NCBI GenBank assembly: GCA_038522945.1
Contig: JBCBJV010000016.1
Coordinates: 18,795 to 82,794 of the forward strand
DNA from: MED-G105 sp038522945
GTDB taxonomy: Bacteria > Pseudomonadota > Alphaproteobacteria > Caulobacterales > Parvularculaceae
Direction of reading: 5' to 3'
DNA length: 64,000 nucleotides
In this document: one piece after another, positions 8,743 to 17,767 of the stretch
Numbering within the stretch: the stretch's first letter is position 1
Layout: the number at the start of each line of letters is the position of its first letter
Notes under the pieces: generated by a model
The model's database searches: none
What the model saw: the letters and a program-made list of their open reading frames with translations, nothing else
Told to the model about the DNA's origin: nothing
Program-made: the position numbers and the translations under genes

Positions 8743-8816
8743 GCGGGTGTAGCTCAATGGTAGAGCAGGAGCTTCCCAAGCTTAAGACGAGGGTTCGATT
8801 CCCTTCACCCGCTCCA
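8743..8816 (+). tRNA. tRNA-Gly (anticodon CCC)
   Basis: A complete cloverleaf with encoded CCA. The acceptor pairs GCGGGTG with CACCCGC; the D-stem is GCTC/GAGC; the anticodon loop is TTCCCAA (anticodon CCC, reading GGG codons); the T arm is GAGGG/CCCTT with loop TTCGATT. It closely matches bacterial tRNA-Gly(CCC). The anticodon stem is weaker than in E. coli glyU, with a G-A mismatch at 27-43 and a G-T pair at 28-42. Confidence 0.97.
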
Positions 8817-8918
8817 TCTTGGAACTCGTAAACAAACACAGCATACACTCTCTGCTCAGTCTGGTACTTCACCGCCATCTCTGCTACACATGTAGCATCA
8901 AAGAGAGAGGGCAAAGAC

Positions 8919-9855
8919 ATGGCGAGTATCTGTTTGCGGAGAACCCAATCGCTCCGTTCAATACTGTTTTTTGGCCGGACTAGTGACATTTCCCGCCCTC
9001 GCTGATCCGTTGACAGAAGAAAGGGCGGCATATCGGGTCGTTTACTCGCAAGCAATGACGAAAGGTGACCCCACAGCGATTATTGCACGCTACGCACTAG
9101 ACGGCCGCGTCATGCCGGAATTTCAGGAAACAGGTGTCGGCCAGTAGGGAGCTGGTGGGTACTACGCGGCTTACTTCAAACGTTTTGACGTAGAGTCATT
9201 TGAAAAGTCAGCACTCGAAGCAATCGAGCTTGGGGAATTGGTCGTGGAAATCGGATCGTTCGACATCGATCAAGTCCATCGACCGACCGCCACGCCACAC
9301 AATTGGACCGGCACATATTTTGACGTGTGGCAACGGCAGTCTTCAGGACCGCCCGTCTTGATATCTCAAGCCTGGAATTATGATAAAGCGTTCGACGGCA
9401 TTCGGGAACTTGCTCATTTCAAGCTGCCAAACAGCGTTCCTGCCCACACGCTTCCAGGCGTCCCAATCTCTGATCCCAAAACCTATGAGATACGGGCGCT
9501 CCGCGAAATGGGTACCCAAGCAATGCTCACGAACCAACCGGCCATCTTGCCTTTTATCTACTCCGAGGACGGAATGTATGCCCCGCACGATGCACCTGCA
9601 CTAAAAGGCAGAGAGGAAATTGCCGCGTTCCTGAAAGACTATACCGCCAATTGGCCGCCCTTCGATTATGTTGACGTCTCAACGGATCGTCTCGATTTTT
9701 CTGATGCCGGGGTCGTCGAGCATATGAGTTACAATCTGAGGTGGATCGGTGAAGGGCAAACCGGTGTTTCGATCGGAAAGGGCATCCGCATCTGGACACG
9801 GAACAAGGACGGCATGCTTCAATCGTATCGGCAAATTGCCATGCACGATTTTTAG
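8919..9855 (+). pseudogene. secreted two-domain SnoaL/DUF4440-like protein, broken by a frameshift and a stop
   Basis: Reading from the ATG at 8919 gives MASICLRRTQSLRSIL and then goes out of frame at a run of six T (8967-8972). Removing one T restores a convincing signal peptide (ILFLAGLVTFPALADP) and continues through RAAYRVVYSQAMTKGDP. The same frame then meets TAG at 9145-9147, after which it stays open for about 235 codons to 9855. The last third (ALKGREEIAAFLKDY ... SYRQIAMHDF) looks like a SnoaL/NTF2-like DUF4440 domain, and the first part looks like a second copy. Two independent lesions argue for a true pseudogene, though sequencing error at the T-run cannot be excluded. A TTG at 9238 could start a truncated 205-residue product. 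Confidence 0.75.
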
Positions 9856-9896
9856 AAGATCCGCTCTATGGAGCAATGCCGTGTGCGTTTTTCAGT

Positions 9897-11093
9897 TTAA
9901 ACCTTGTCTTCCTTAGGTGCTTGCGCCTGCGCACTACTCCCCGCGATCTTGCCGATCGTCTTGCCGGGCCAGGCCCAGGTCTGGTCGTGACGCGCGAACA
10001 GAAGTCCATCGATTGGGGCACGGATGACCTCAATTTCACCGAGCACCGGCGTCACCTCAGCAATCACATCGCCTTGCCGGACGCTGTCGCCGAGCTTCAG
10101 TTTGTAGTCAACGACGCCTTCGGTTGTCGCTTTAAGCCGATGCATCTGCTCAAGGGCAATCGCCTCTCCCAACAAGCGCGGCAGCGCCCCGGCCCGCCCT
10201 TTAATGAGCCCGCGCCGAACCAGGAACCGCATCAGTGCGGTTGCGTCACGGTCGGCCAGATCCCCGGAAACCTCATTGTTAGACCTCAGCTCAACGGTCG
10301 CAGAAAGACATGCCGGCGGGATTGGCCGGTCGGGAAAAGCATCAGCCAATGTCCACCACGGCCCGCCGCACGCTTCATCAAAAGGAGCATCGCCTGCAAA
10401 GTCACAAAGGAGGATCGCGCGCGCATCGATTTCCGCTGCGAGGTCCGTTGCCTCTGGCCAGAGCTTTTTGCCCGTGTAAAGATGAACCATTGCTTCATTA
10501 TCCGCATGGAGATCAAGGACGATATCGGCATCATAGGCAAGTTCTATCAAAACCAGCTGGAGGGTCTCGAAGGCGTCCTTTGGAGTGATGGCCGATAGCG
10601 CGTTTTTCATCTCTTCGCGGATGATCGATGTGTTTGCCTCCCCATCATCACTAAGGCGCGGTGCGACTTTATCTTTGATGAGGTCAGCAAAATCGGGAAA
10701 GCCACGATTGAAATTGCGGTCCGTGCCTTTTTCGACCCGCCCTTGCATGTAATCGCCTTCGATTTGCGCCAAACCAATGGGATTGGCGACAGGCACCAGA
10801 ACAACCTCTCCGAGGAGATCGCCGCGATGGACGGCCGCAGAAAGCGCGTCGATGAGACGGCGCATGACCAGCATCCCGGGAAGCTCATCTGCGTGAAGCG
10901 CTGTTTGGATGTAGGCCTTTGGCCGCGCGCCTGGTTCGCCAAACGAAAGCACGTCGATCTGGCGCGCGGTATCGGTCCGGTCCGCGCCGATATCGATCGT
11001 CCGGTGGCGGTAGGGCACCCCCTCGCCCTCTAATTGAGCGTCGGGAGATTGGGGAATAGGCAGGATATCATTGCTGGAAGAGGGAGCGGACAT
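9897..11093 (-). CDS. succinylglutamate desuccinylase/aspartoacylase-family metallohydrolase
   Basis: A 398-residue M14-like zinc hydrolase. AYIQTALHADELPGMLVMRRL holds the metal-binding HxxE (here H-A-D-E); VPVANPIG, then ADIVLDLHADNEAMVHLY supplies the third ligand His and substrate Arg/Asn environment; CLSATVELRSN carries the catalytic Glu. Members cleave N-acyl amino acids. The C-terminal 80 residues (KLGDSVRQGDVIAEV ... GLLFARHDQ) resemble a biotinyl-like beta hairpin, as in related deacylases. It is transcribed divergently from cyanophycin synthetase, and its likely acyl-Asp or acyl-Arg chemistry would suit Asp/Arg recovery, but that is inference. The ATG at 11093 is preferred over a TTG at 11132. 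Confidence 0.8.
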   Translation of the reverse strand: MSAPSSSNDILPIPQSPDAQLEGEGVPYRHRTIDIGADRTDTARQIDVLSFGEPGARPKAYIQTALHADELPGMLVMRRLIDALSAAVHRGDLLGEVVLVPVANPIGLAQIEGDYMQGRVEKGTDRNFNRGFPDFADLIKDKVAPRLSDDGEANTSIIREEMKNALSAITPKDAFETLQLVLIELAYDADIVLDLHADNEAMVHLYTGKKLWPEATDLAAEIDARAILLCDFAGDAPFDEACGGPWWTLADAFPDRPIPPACLSATVELRSNNEVSGDLADRDATALMRFLVRRGLIKGRAGALPRLLGEAIALEQMHRLKATTEGVVDYKLKLGDSVRQGDVIAEVTPVLGEIEVIRAPIDGLLFARHDQTWAWPGKTIGKIAGSSAQAQAPKEDKV

Positions 11094-11327
11094 CGGTTTT
11101 CTCGTCGAGTTATTAGGGGGCAAAGGGTCCAAATAAGCCTACCAAGGCCTAGGGCCATGTTTCCAATGGATTATAAGTCACCTGCTTTAAAAATTTCGCA
11201 GCGCAACAATTGACCAACACAACCCAATATTGACACAATATGACAAAGGCTGTGGGCGTAATGATGGAAAATCGCTTGAATTGACGAGCGATGCCGGCGC
11301 GACCCCTCGGCGAAGAGGGAGTTCGGA

Positions 11328-14066
11328 ATGAAATTGCTTTCCACGTCCGTTTATGTCGGACCTAATGTGTTTTCCAAAAAGCCGCTGATCCGGCTGACCA
11401 TCGATTTCGGCAAGTTCGCTGATCGACCTGCCGCCGACTTCGGTAGCAAGCTTATCGATCCCCTCCTGGACGCCCTGCCCGGCTTGGCCCAAGAGATCGC
11501 CACTTCCGGTGAGCCGTTCGTCGAACGCATGCGCCAGGCCAAGGACTGCCATCTGGGCGAGGTCATCGCTCATGTAGCGCTCACCTTGCAGAAGCTTGCC
11601 GCCGCGCCGACGGACATCGCGTTTTGCGAACCGACCGACAAGAAAGATGTTCGGGAAGTCCTGTTTGGATACGTCTCGCGGCGGATCGGCATTGAGGCAG
11701 GAGACCTTGCTCGCTTAATCATCCTGGAGCTGATCGATCCAGATCCGGACGGGAAGTTTAATCTCAAAGACGAAATCGACGACTTCTTTGCATTTGCTTC
11801 CCGACGCAGCCTCGGGCCATCAGCTATGGCGTTGGTCAAAGCCGCAGAAGAGCGGGACATTCCCTGGAGCCGGCTCAATGATGACAGCCTCATTCAATTG
11901 GGCCAGGGCAAATATCAAAAGCGGATTGAAGCCGCGCTCACCAGCCAGACCCCGTGCATTGCTGTTGATATCGCCAAGAACAAAGAGTTCTGCACAGAGC
12001 TTTTATACGATCTCGGTTTGCCTGTTCCAGAACAACGCTATGTGAGGGATAACAAGAAAGCGGTCACTGCCGCAAAAAAGATTGGCTTCCCAGTTGTCGT
12101 CAAGCCTGTCGACGGAAACCACGGACGCGGGGTAAGCGTTAATCTGCAAACGGAAGATGAGGTCTGGGACGCCTTTGACAAAGCCGCCGATGAGGGCTCA
12201 GGCGTAATTGTGGAGCAGATGATCCCGGGCGCTGACCACCGGCTATTGGTCATCAATGGAGAGCTTGTCGCGGCCGCAAAGCGCGTACCAGCGCGCGTCG
12301 TTGGCGATGGCCGGTCGACGGTGGAAGAGTTAATTGAAATTGAGAATAGGGATCCGCGCCGCGGTGTTGGTCACGAAAACATGCTGACCCGGCTGGAGCT
12401 CGACAAAGAAGCAGACCGCATGTTGGCCTCCCAGGGTTTCAAAGCCGACAGCGTCCTGAAGGAACGCGAAGAGGCGTTCTTGCGTCGCACGGCAAACCTT
12501 TCCACCGGCGGTACCGCCGTTGATGTGACAGAGGTTATCCACCCGGACAACAAACTCATGGCCGAACGGGCAATCAAGGCCGTCGGTCTCGATATTGGCG
12601 GCGTCGATTTTCTGACCACGGACATTACCAAGAGCTACCGCGAAACAGGCGGGGCCATTTGTGAGATCAACGCCGGTCCAGGCATCCGCATGCATATTGC
12701 CCCGTCAGAAGGCGAGCCCAAAGATGTGGGCGGTGCTGTGATGGATATGCTGTTCCCCGCCGGTGAGCCAAGCCGGATTCCCATTGCGGCCCTAACGGGC
12801 ACAAATGGCAAGACAACCACATCACGCATGCTCGGCCATATCCTGAAAATGTCCGGGCACACCGTTGGTCAAACCAGCACCGATGCAGTGTCAATCGACG
12901 GCAATGTGACGGTCAAAGGCGACATGACGGGGCCAACCGCGGCGAGCATGGTCCTGCGCGATCCGGATGTTGATATGGCGGTAATGGAAACAGCTCGTGG
13001 AGGCATTGTCCGCGCCGGTCTCGGTTATCAGTACTGCGATGTTGGCGCCGTTCTCAATGTCAGCTCAGACCATCTTGGCATGGGCGGGGTTGAAACTCTC
13101 GATGATCTTGCCCGGGTGAAACGTCTTGTTGTAGAAGTCGCACGCGACACAGCTGTTCTGAATGCGGACGATATCCAGACATTGAAAATGGCAGAGCACA
13201 CCGAGGCACAACATATCTGTTATGTCTCGCGGAACCCGAATAATGCTATCGTCCGTGAGCATATAAAACTCGGGCAGCGGGCTGTCGTCCTTGAACGGGG
13301 CGCCAATGGCGAGCAAATCGTCCTCTACGATAAGGAAAGCCAGATCCCTTTGATTTGGACCCACCTGATCCCCGCGACCATCGAGGGTAAAGCCTTGCAC
13401 AATGTGGAAAACGCCATGTTTGCTGCTGCCATGTCGTATTCCCTCGGTCTCACCCTAGACCAGATCCGTGCAGGTCTGCGCACATTCAATAACTCGTTCT
13501 ACCAGTCTCCTGGCCGGATGAATGTCTTTGACGAGCACGGCTTCCGGGTCATTTTGGACTATGGGCATAATGAGGCGGCGATCGCCGCTATGGCTGATCT
13601 CGTGGAACGGCTGGAGCCGCGAGGTAAGCGGATCGTTTGCGTCACCTGTCCAGGCGACCGCCGGGACCAGGACGTGAAAGCAAACGCCGACGCTGTTGCC
13701 GGCAAGTTCGATATTTATATTTGCCACACGGACGATGATCTGCGCGGACGGGCCCCTCGCGAAATCCCTGAAATGACCCGCGACTATCTTATTGAGGCAG
13801 GCGTCGACCCATCAGCCATCGAAGTGGTGCCGGGTGAGGTTGACGCTATCGACCGGGCCCTTGAACTGGCGCGCCGAAACGATCTCCTCTTGCTCTTCTG
13901 CGCGAGTGTGGCGCGGGCCTGGAAGCGGATCATCTATTTTTCCCCGGAAGACAAACCTGAGGAGCGAATCGAAGAGACTACACCTGCGATATCCGATATC
14001 GACGTGCCCGAAGGATATCGGATTATCCGGGACGAACGGGGCGTTCGTCTGGCTCTTCGAGACTAG
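11328..14066 (+). CDS. cphA: cyanophycin synthetase
   Basis: A 912-residue enzyme that builds cyanophycin (multi-L-arginyl-poly-L-aspartate), a nitrogen store, from Asp and Arg with ATP. Three parts are seen: an N-terminal CphA-specific domain (about 1-160); an ATP-grasp domain (about 170-470, with VDIAKNKEFCTELLYDLG, FPVVVKPVDGNHGRGV and CEINAGPGIRMHI); and a Mur-ligase-like domain with P-loop GTNGKTTT at 490-497 and ETARGGIVRAGLGY, NVSSDHLG and SPGRMNVF further on. Length is typical of CphA1. A TTGACA lies at 11230-11235 upstream without a convincing -10. The cyanophycinase gene starts ten bases after the stop with AGGGGA overlapping it, so the two form an operon. Confidence 0.96.
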   Translation: MKLLSTSVYVGPNVFSKKPLIRLTIDFGKFADRPAADFGSKLIDPLLDALPGLAQEIATSGEPFVERMRQAKDCHLGEVIAHVALTLQKLAAAPTDIAFCEPTDKKDVREVLFGYVSRRIGIEAGDLARLIILELIDPDPDGKFNLKDEIDDFFAFASRRSLGPSAMALVKAAEERDIPWSRLNDDSLIQLGQGKYQKRIEAALTSQTPCIAVDIAKNKEFCTELLYDLGLPVPEQRYVRDNKKAVTAAKKIGFPVVVKPVDGNHGRGVSVNLQTEDEVWDAFDKAADEGSGVIVEQMIPGADHRLLVINGELVAAAKRVPARVVGDGRSTVEELIEIENRDPRRGVGHENMLTRLELDKEADRMLASQGFKADSVLKEREEAFLRRTANLSTGGTAVDVTEVIHPDNKLMAERAIKAVGLDIGGVDFLTTDITKSYRETGGAICEINAGPGIRMHIAPSEGEPKDVGGAVMDMLFPAGEPSRIPIAALTGTNGKTTTSRMLGHILKMSGHTVGQTSTDAVSIDGNVTVKGDMTGPTAASMVLRDPDVDMAVMETARGGIVRAGLGYQYCDVGAVLNVSSDHLGMGGVETLDDLARVKRLVVEVARDTAVLNADDIQTLKMAEHTEAQHICYVSRNPNNAIVREHIKLGQRAVVLERGANGEQIVLYDKESQIPLIWTHLIPATIEGKALHNVENAMFAAAMSYSLGLTLDQIRAGLRTFNNSFYQSPGRMNVFDEHGFRVILDYGHNEAAIAAMADLVERLEPRGKRIVCVTCPGDRRDQDVKANADAVAGKFDIYICHTDDDLRGRAPREIPEMTRDYLIEAGVDPSAIEVVPGEVDAIDRALELARRNDLLLLFCASVARAWKRIIYFSPEDKPEERIEETTPAISDIDVPEGYRIIRDERGVRLALRD

Positions 14067-14076
14067 GGGAAACTAG

Positions 14077-16293
14077 ATGTCGACCAGCGTAAACGCGGCG
14101 CTCACATCGTCAGCGAAGCCCTCGGCTATTCGACGGCTGGCGATCATTGGCGGCCGATTGGAAGACGATAACCGCGCGATTTATCGAGAGATGCGCCGAC
14201 TAGCAGGCGGCAAGATCCTGATCTTCCCAACCGCGTCATCGGAACCGGTCGAAGTTGGCGAAGAGACCAAGGCAGCTTTTGAAAGCCATGGCTTCCTGGC
14301 AGATGTGGCCCCGGTTTACCTCGACAATCGGCAGCAGTCAGCGTTCGATCCGGTAATCGTCGCGCAGGTTCACGCCTCAGGTAGTATCTTTTTCACCGGC
14401 GGCGATCAATCGAATATCTTAAGCACCCTCATCCAGAACGGTCAGCACACCCCGCTTCTGAAGGCGATCAAGACGGTGTATGAAGCGGGCGGGCTCCTGG
14501 CAGGCTCCAGCGCGGGGGCAGCGATCATGTCGAAGGAGATGATCCTCGGCGGTACCTCATTTGAATCTGTCATCCACGGGATCACTGATGATCCTGATCA
14601 GCCTGGATTATTAGTGGGAAAGGGCCTCGGCTTTTTCCCGCAAGGGATGGTGGATCAGCACTTCATTAAACGTGGCCGCCTCGCCCGTCTTGTGGTTGCC
14701 ATGGCACACACAAAGCAAAAGCGCGGTTTTGGCATTGATGAAAATACCGCCCTGCTGGTGGAAGGCGATGAGGCCCGTGTTTGCGGGGAGTACGGCGTTT
14801 TATTTGTCGATACGCGCAAAGCCGACACGCAGCCGGATCTCGGCGTCTTCGACAATATTCGGCTTAGCTATCTGGATGATGGCGACCGCATCAATCTAAA
14901 GTCCTTTGGCATTACCGCCGGCGAGACGAAGCGCCGGGTGAAGAAGAGCGAAATCGCTTATCGCGCCCCGATCAGATCCCAGCGCAATGCATTTGGTGCG
15001 TATGCCATCTATGACTTGATGGCTCGGCTCGTCCTCGGCGATCAGGCAACTTATGCCTCCGATAGTCTTTATGCGATTGATCCAAAATCGGGTGTCGGGG
15101 CCCATGTGGAATTCGACCGGGTCAAGCGCAGTTCGCGCTGTCTAATCGCAACGCCCACTGACGGCCTCAGAATGACCGCGATAAATTTCCGCACGTCTAT
15201 TCGCAAGCAAGTGATGAACGCCTCCCGGCTCGAACAGTGGGAAATGCGCAATGCCCGGAGCTTCGGGATGGACCTCAATGAGCGCTCGCGGCTTATCCTG
15301 CTGGGCTCCTCGCCTCTATACTTTGATGAAGCACCTAAAGCCGACATCATCAACCTGATTGGGGAAGGCCCCATTGGCGTCTTTGCAGCCGCCTCAGCGG
15401 AAGCCCGCCGCACTGCGGAAGAGCATGTGGACTTCTTTAAGCGGCACGGCATTGAGGCCATCGATCTTGGCGTCACCATTGACAATGTGGAGTATGCTGA
15501 GCGCAATCCGGAGATCCTCGACAAGATTGCATCCATGCGGAGCATTTTCATGTGCGGCGGCAATCAGATCCGACTGGTGGAAACCTTGCTTCACCGCGGA
15601 GAGGAAAGTGCGGTCCTAAGGGCCATCGCCAGTGCCTATGCCCACGGGGCAGCGCTAATTGCCTCCAGCGGCGCGGTTTCGGCCTTGTCCGGCGTCATGA
15701 TTGCGGGCGGGTCGACTTATGAGTCCCTTCGTTATGGTGTTGCGTCCGACCTTGGTCACCAGGGCCTCGTGATCCAGGAAGGCGTCGGCCTTTTTGCCTC
15801 AGGCATCGCCGACCAAAACATTATGACCGCCCGCAGGCTTGGCCGCCTTGTTGTGGCGTGTGCAGAAGAAAATGAGCGCTTCGGCGTTGGCGTGTGCGAG
15901 GAAAGCGCTGTCGTTGCCACCAAGTCCGGTCAGGAATTAACTGCTTTTGGCCAGCACGGGTTTGTTACGGTTGAGACCGACCCCACCGACAAAGACACAG
16001 CAACGAGCCGCCTTATCGCGCGGAACGTCAAACTAAAAATGTTCGGCCCCGGCGACAGCGTTAATCTACATTCAGAGCATATCGATCGAAAGTCAGACCC
16101 AGCCGCCACTAAGGCTGTCTTTGACCGGCTGCTTGATGATTTGATGCGCGAGGGGGTCGACCTCGATCTTTTGGAGCGAACGGGCCGCGACCCGGCCGCA
16201 CGCCATGCGGTCAAGATCCGCTTGACCCGTGAAAGTGACCTGGCGGCGACCATCGATGTGGAATGCCCAAGGGAAGAAAAAGACTTCTGCTAG
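14077..16293 (+). CDS. two-domain cyanophycinase (peptidase S51), second domain degenerate
   Basis: A 738-residue protein made of two fused S51 cyanophycinase domains. Cyanophycinases are serine exopeptidases that release beta-Asp-Arg dipeptides. In domain 1 (about 18-290) the catalytic set is complete: FTGGDQSN, GSSAGA with Ser145, DQHF with His195 and GIDE with Glu222. In domain 2 (about 420-680) the equivalent sites read CGGNQIR, ASSGAV (Ser531), DQNI (Asn581 replacing His) and GVCE (Glu608). The second half therefore keeps Ser and Glu but has lost the His, and is probably not an active peptidase; it may be structural or bind polymer. About 100 residues with mixed composition link the two. 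It is co-transcribed with cphA. Confidence 0.88.
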   Translation: MSTSVNAALTSSAKPSAIRRLAIIGGRLEDDNRAIYREMRRLAGGKILIFPTASSEPVEVGEETKAAFESHGFLADVAPVYLDNRQQSAFDPVIVAQVHASGSIFFTGGDQSNILSTLIQNGQHTPLLKAIKTVYEAGGLLAGSSAGAAIMSKEMILGGTSFESVIHGITDDPDQPGLLVGKGLGFFPQGMVDQHFIKRGRLARLVVAMAHTKQKRGFGIDENTALLVEGDEARVCGEYGVLFVDTRKADTQPDLGVFDNIRLSYLDDGDRINLKSFGITAGETKRRVKKSEIAYRAPIRSQRNAFGAYAIYDLMARLVLGDQATYASDSLYAIDPKSGVGAHVEFDRVKRSSRCLIATPTDGLRMTAINFRTSIRKQVMNASRLEQWEMRNARSFGMDLNERSRLILLGSSPLYFDEAPKADIINLIGEGPIGVFAAASAEARRTAEEHVDFFKRHGIEAIDLGVTIDNVEYAERNPEILDKIASMRSIFMCGGNQIRLVETLLHRGEESAVLRAIASAYAHGAALIASSGAVSALSGVMIAGGSTYESLRYGVASDLGHQGLVIQEGVGLFASGIADQNIMTARRLGRLVVACAEENERFGVGVCEESAVVATKSGQELTAFGQHGFVTVETDPTDKDTATSRLIARNVKLKMFGPGDSVNLHSEHIDRKSDPAATKAVFDRLLDDLMREGVDLDLLERTGRDPAARHAVKIRLTRESDLAATIDVECPREEKDFC

Positions 16294-16322
16294 CCCTTCG
16301 CCGTCCCACTCGAAGAGCTGCA

Positions 16323-17639
16323 CTATCCATCCAAAAACAGAGCCGCGTGTCCCCAGGCATTACCGGTTTCGCCGTGGGGCCAGCTTTCCCGCTCGAGACC
16401 GATATAACCAGCACTTGACGACTTGCCGAAACGGCCCTTTCTCTTGCCACGGAAAGCCTCATCGAAGCCCAGTCGACCAGACTCCTGATCGACCTTCAAC
16501 ATGTAAAAACCCTGCTCACCGCCGAGCTCAGCCCCTAGTATCAATCGATTGGACTGCGGATCTTTTGCGAGCCAGTGAGGCCTGAAATCATCTGGTGTTT
16601 TAAGACGATGAACTTCCCTTGGCGATGACGGATCGCTCACGTCCAGTACGACAACGGTGCGCAAATGGCCGACGGGCTGAAGCCAATACTTGCCGACCCG
16701 AACCGGAATGCCGCAAGCGCCGCGAATCTGATCAGGCCGAGCGCGTACTGGCGTGTCCAGCGCATGGACCATTTCCAGCACCGGAGCGTCGGTCTCAATC
16801 GCCGATAGGTGATAAAATGCGCACCCGTAGGAATTCAAAAATACATCGCCGTTTTCAAGAAGACGCGGCCCAAAACCCGCCGCCTCAGAGCCTTCTAGAG
16901 TTTTGCCTGAAGGCAGTCTGCCAACAGGCAAGGGCAAGGTATGAAGCAGTTCAAAATCTGAGTACCGATAAATCTGGATCACGTCGGCCCAGGTCTTTTC
17001 CATCATAGGCGCACTGGTAACGACCAGTCTATCGCGGTCTGGCAACAACGCGAATGCGTATGGGCGCATTGGCTTTTCAAGTCCAGGTGCCGCGGCAGAC
17101 GTGGTCCTTAATAATTCCCCATCGATTGAGTACTCCGCGATACCGCCGTGGTTGCCAGGCAAAACCGTCTCCTCAGAATACGGACTGTCCCCTTCACTAC
17201 GCAAGAAACCCACAAGCCGCGTGCCCGATGGCGTGCGTGTATAGTCGTGGGGAAACCTCAAAGGATGAGGCGGCTGAAACGTTTTCTTTACGGTTAGCGC
17301 CGTCGGGTCACTCACGTCGACAATCAAGCTCATCTCCGGCTTGTGGGCGTTCATGAAGATCGGCTCACCGTCCGGCGGAACCACATACTCCGTATGGTGC
17401 GGCATGGTATCTTTATAGCCGATAGGCGTGGACGAAATCGGCGCGCCGCGGGTCTTGCTCGCTGGATCCACGTCGATAACCGCCAGGAAATCGGAATCAA
17501 CTGCATCCTGGTCCCCTGCGAAAATGAAGAGATAAGGCGAAGGATCACCTTCCAAGGGGATTTCTGGGCCGGCGCCGCCGCATGCATTGAGGCTCAAAGC
17601 CGCAGCTACGGTCATTATACGAAGTTTTAAGTCTAGCAT
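16323..17639 (-). CDS. lipoprotein resembling selenium-binding protein 56 / methanethiol oxidase
   Basis: A 438-residue protein with a lipoprotein signal (LSLNACGG, Cys near residue 20). The mature part looks like a seven-bladed propeller, with repeating segments such as DFLAVIDVDPASKTRG, MPHHTEYVVPPDGEP, LRFPHDYTRTPSG and VVVLDVSDPSSPREV. The DxLAVxDVDP-then-HH order and the spaced histidines resemble SBP56/methanethiol oxidase, but the similarity is partial and the usual Cys motif is not obvious. It probably faces the periplasm. The start ATG is well placed after GGGGGGAG. The gene converges on the cyanophycinase gene with a gap of 29 bases. Confidence 0.6.
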   Translation of the reverse strand: MLDLKLRIMTVAAALSLNACGGAGPEIPLEGDPSPYLFIFAGDQDAVDSDFLAVIDVDPASKTRGAPISSTPIGYKDTMPHHTEYVVPPDGEPIFMNAHKPEMSLIVDVSDPTALTVKKTFQPPHPLRFPHDYTRTPSGTRLVGFLRSEGDSPYSEETVLPGNHGGIAEYSIDGELLRTTSAAAPGLEKPMRPYAFALLPDRDRLVVTSAPMMEKTWADVIQIYRYSDFELLHTLPLPVGRLPSGKTLEGSEAAGFGPRLLENGDVFLNSYGCAFYHLSAIETDAPVLEMVHALDTPVRARPDQIRGACGIPVRVGKYWLQPVGHLRTVVVLDVSDPSSPREVHRLKTPDDFRPHWLAKDPQSNRLILGAELGGEQGFYMLKVDQESGRLGFDEAFRGKRKGRFGKSSSAGYIGLERESWPHGETGNAWGHAALFLDG

Positions 17640-17767
17640 CCCGGTTCTCCCCCCTCAACGATCATCAGTGTTTTTCATTCATATCCCGAGCAGCTCGCCT
17701 TAACACGTCTGACGCGCATATAGTGAGGGTCTTTTGATCACAACGTCTCCGGTGAGGAGAGATAAAC

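Noticed and set aside
8675..9055. A 126-codon minus-strand frame
   Set aside because: It runs through tRNA-Gly and the signal-peptide region of the pseudogene, and has no sensible composition.
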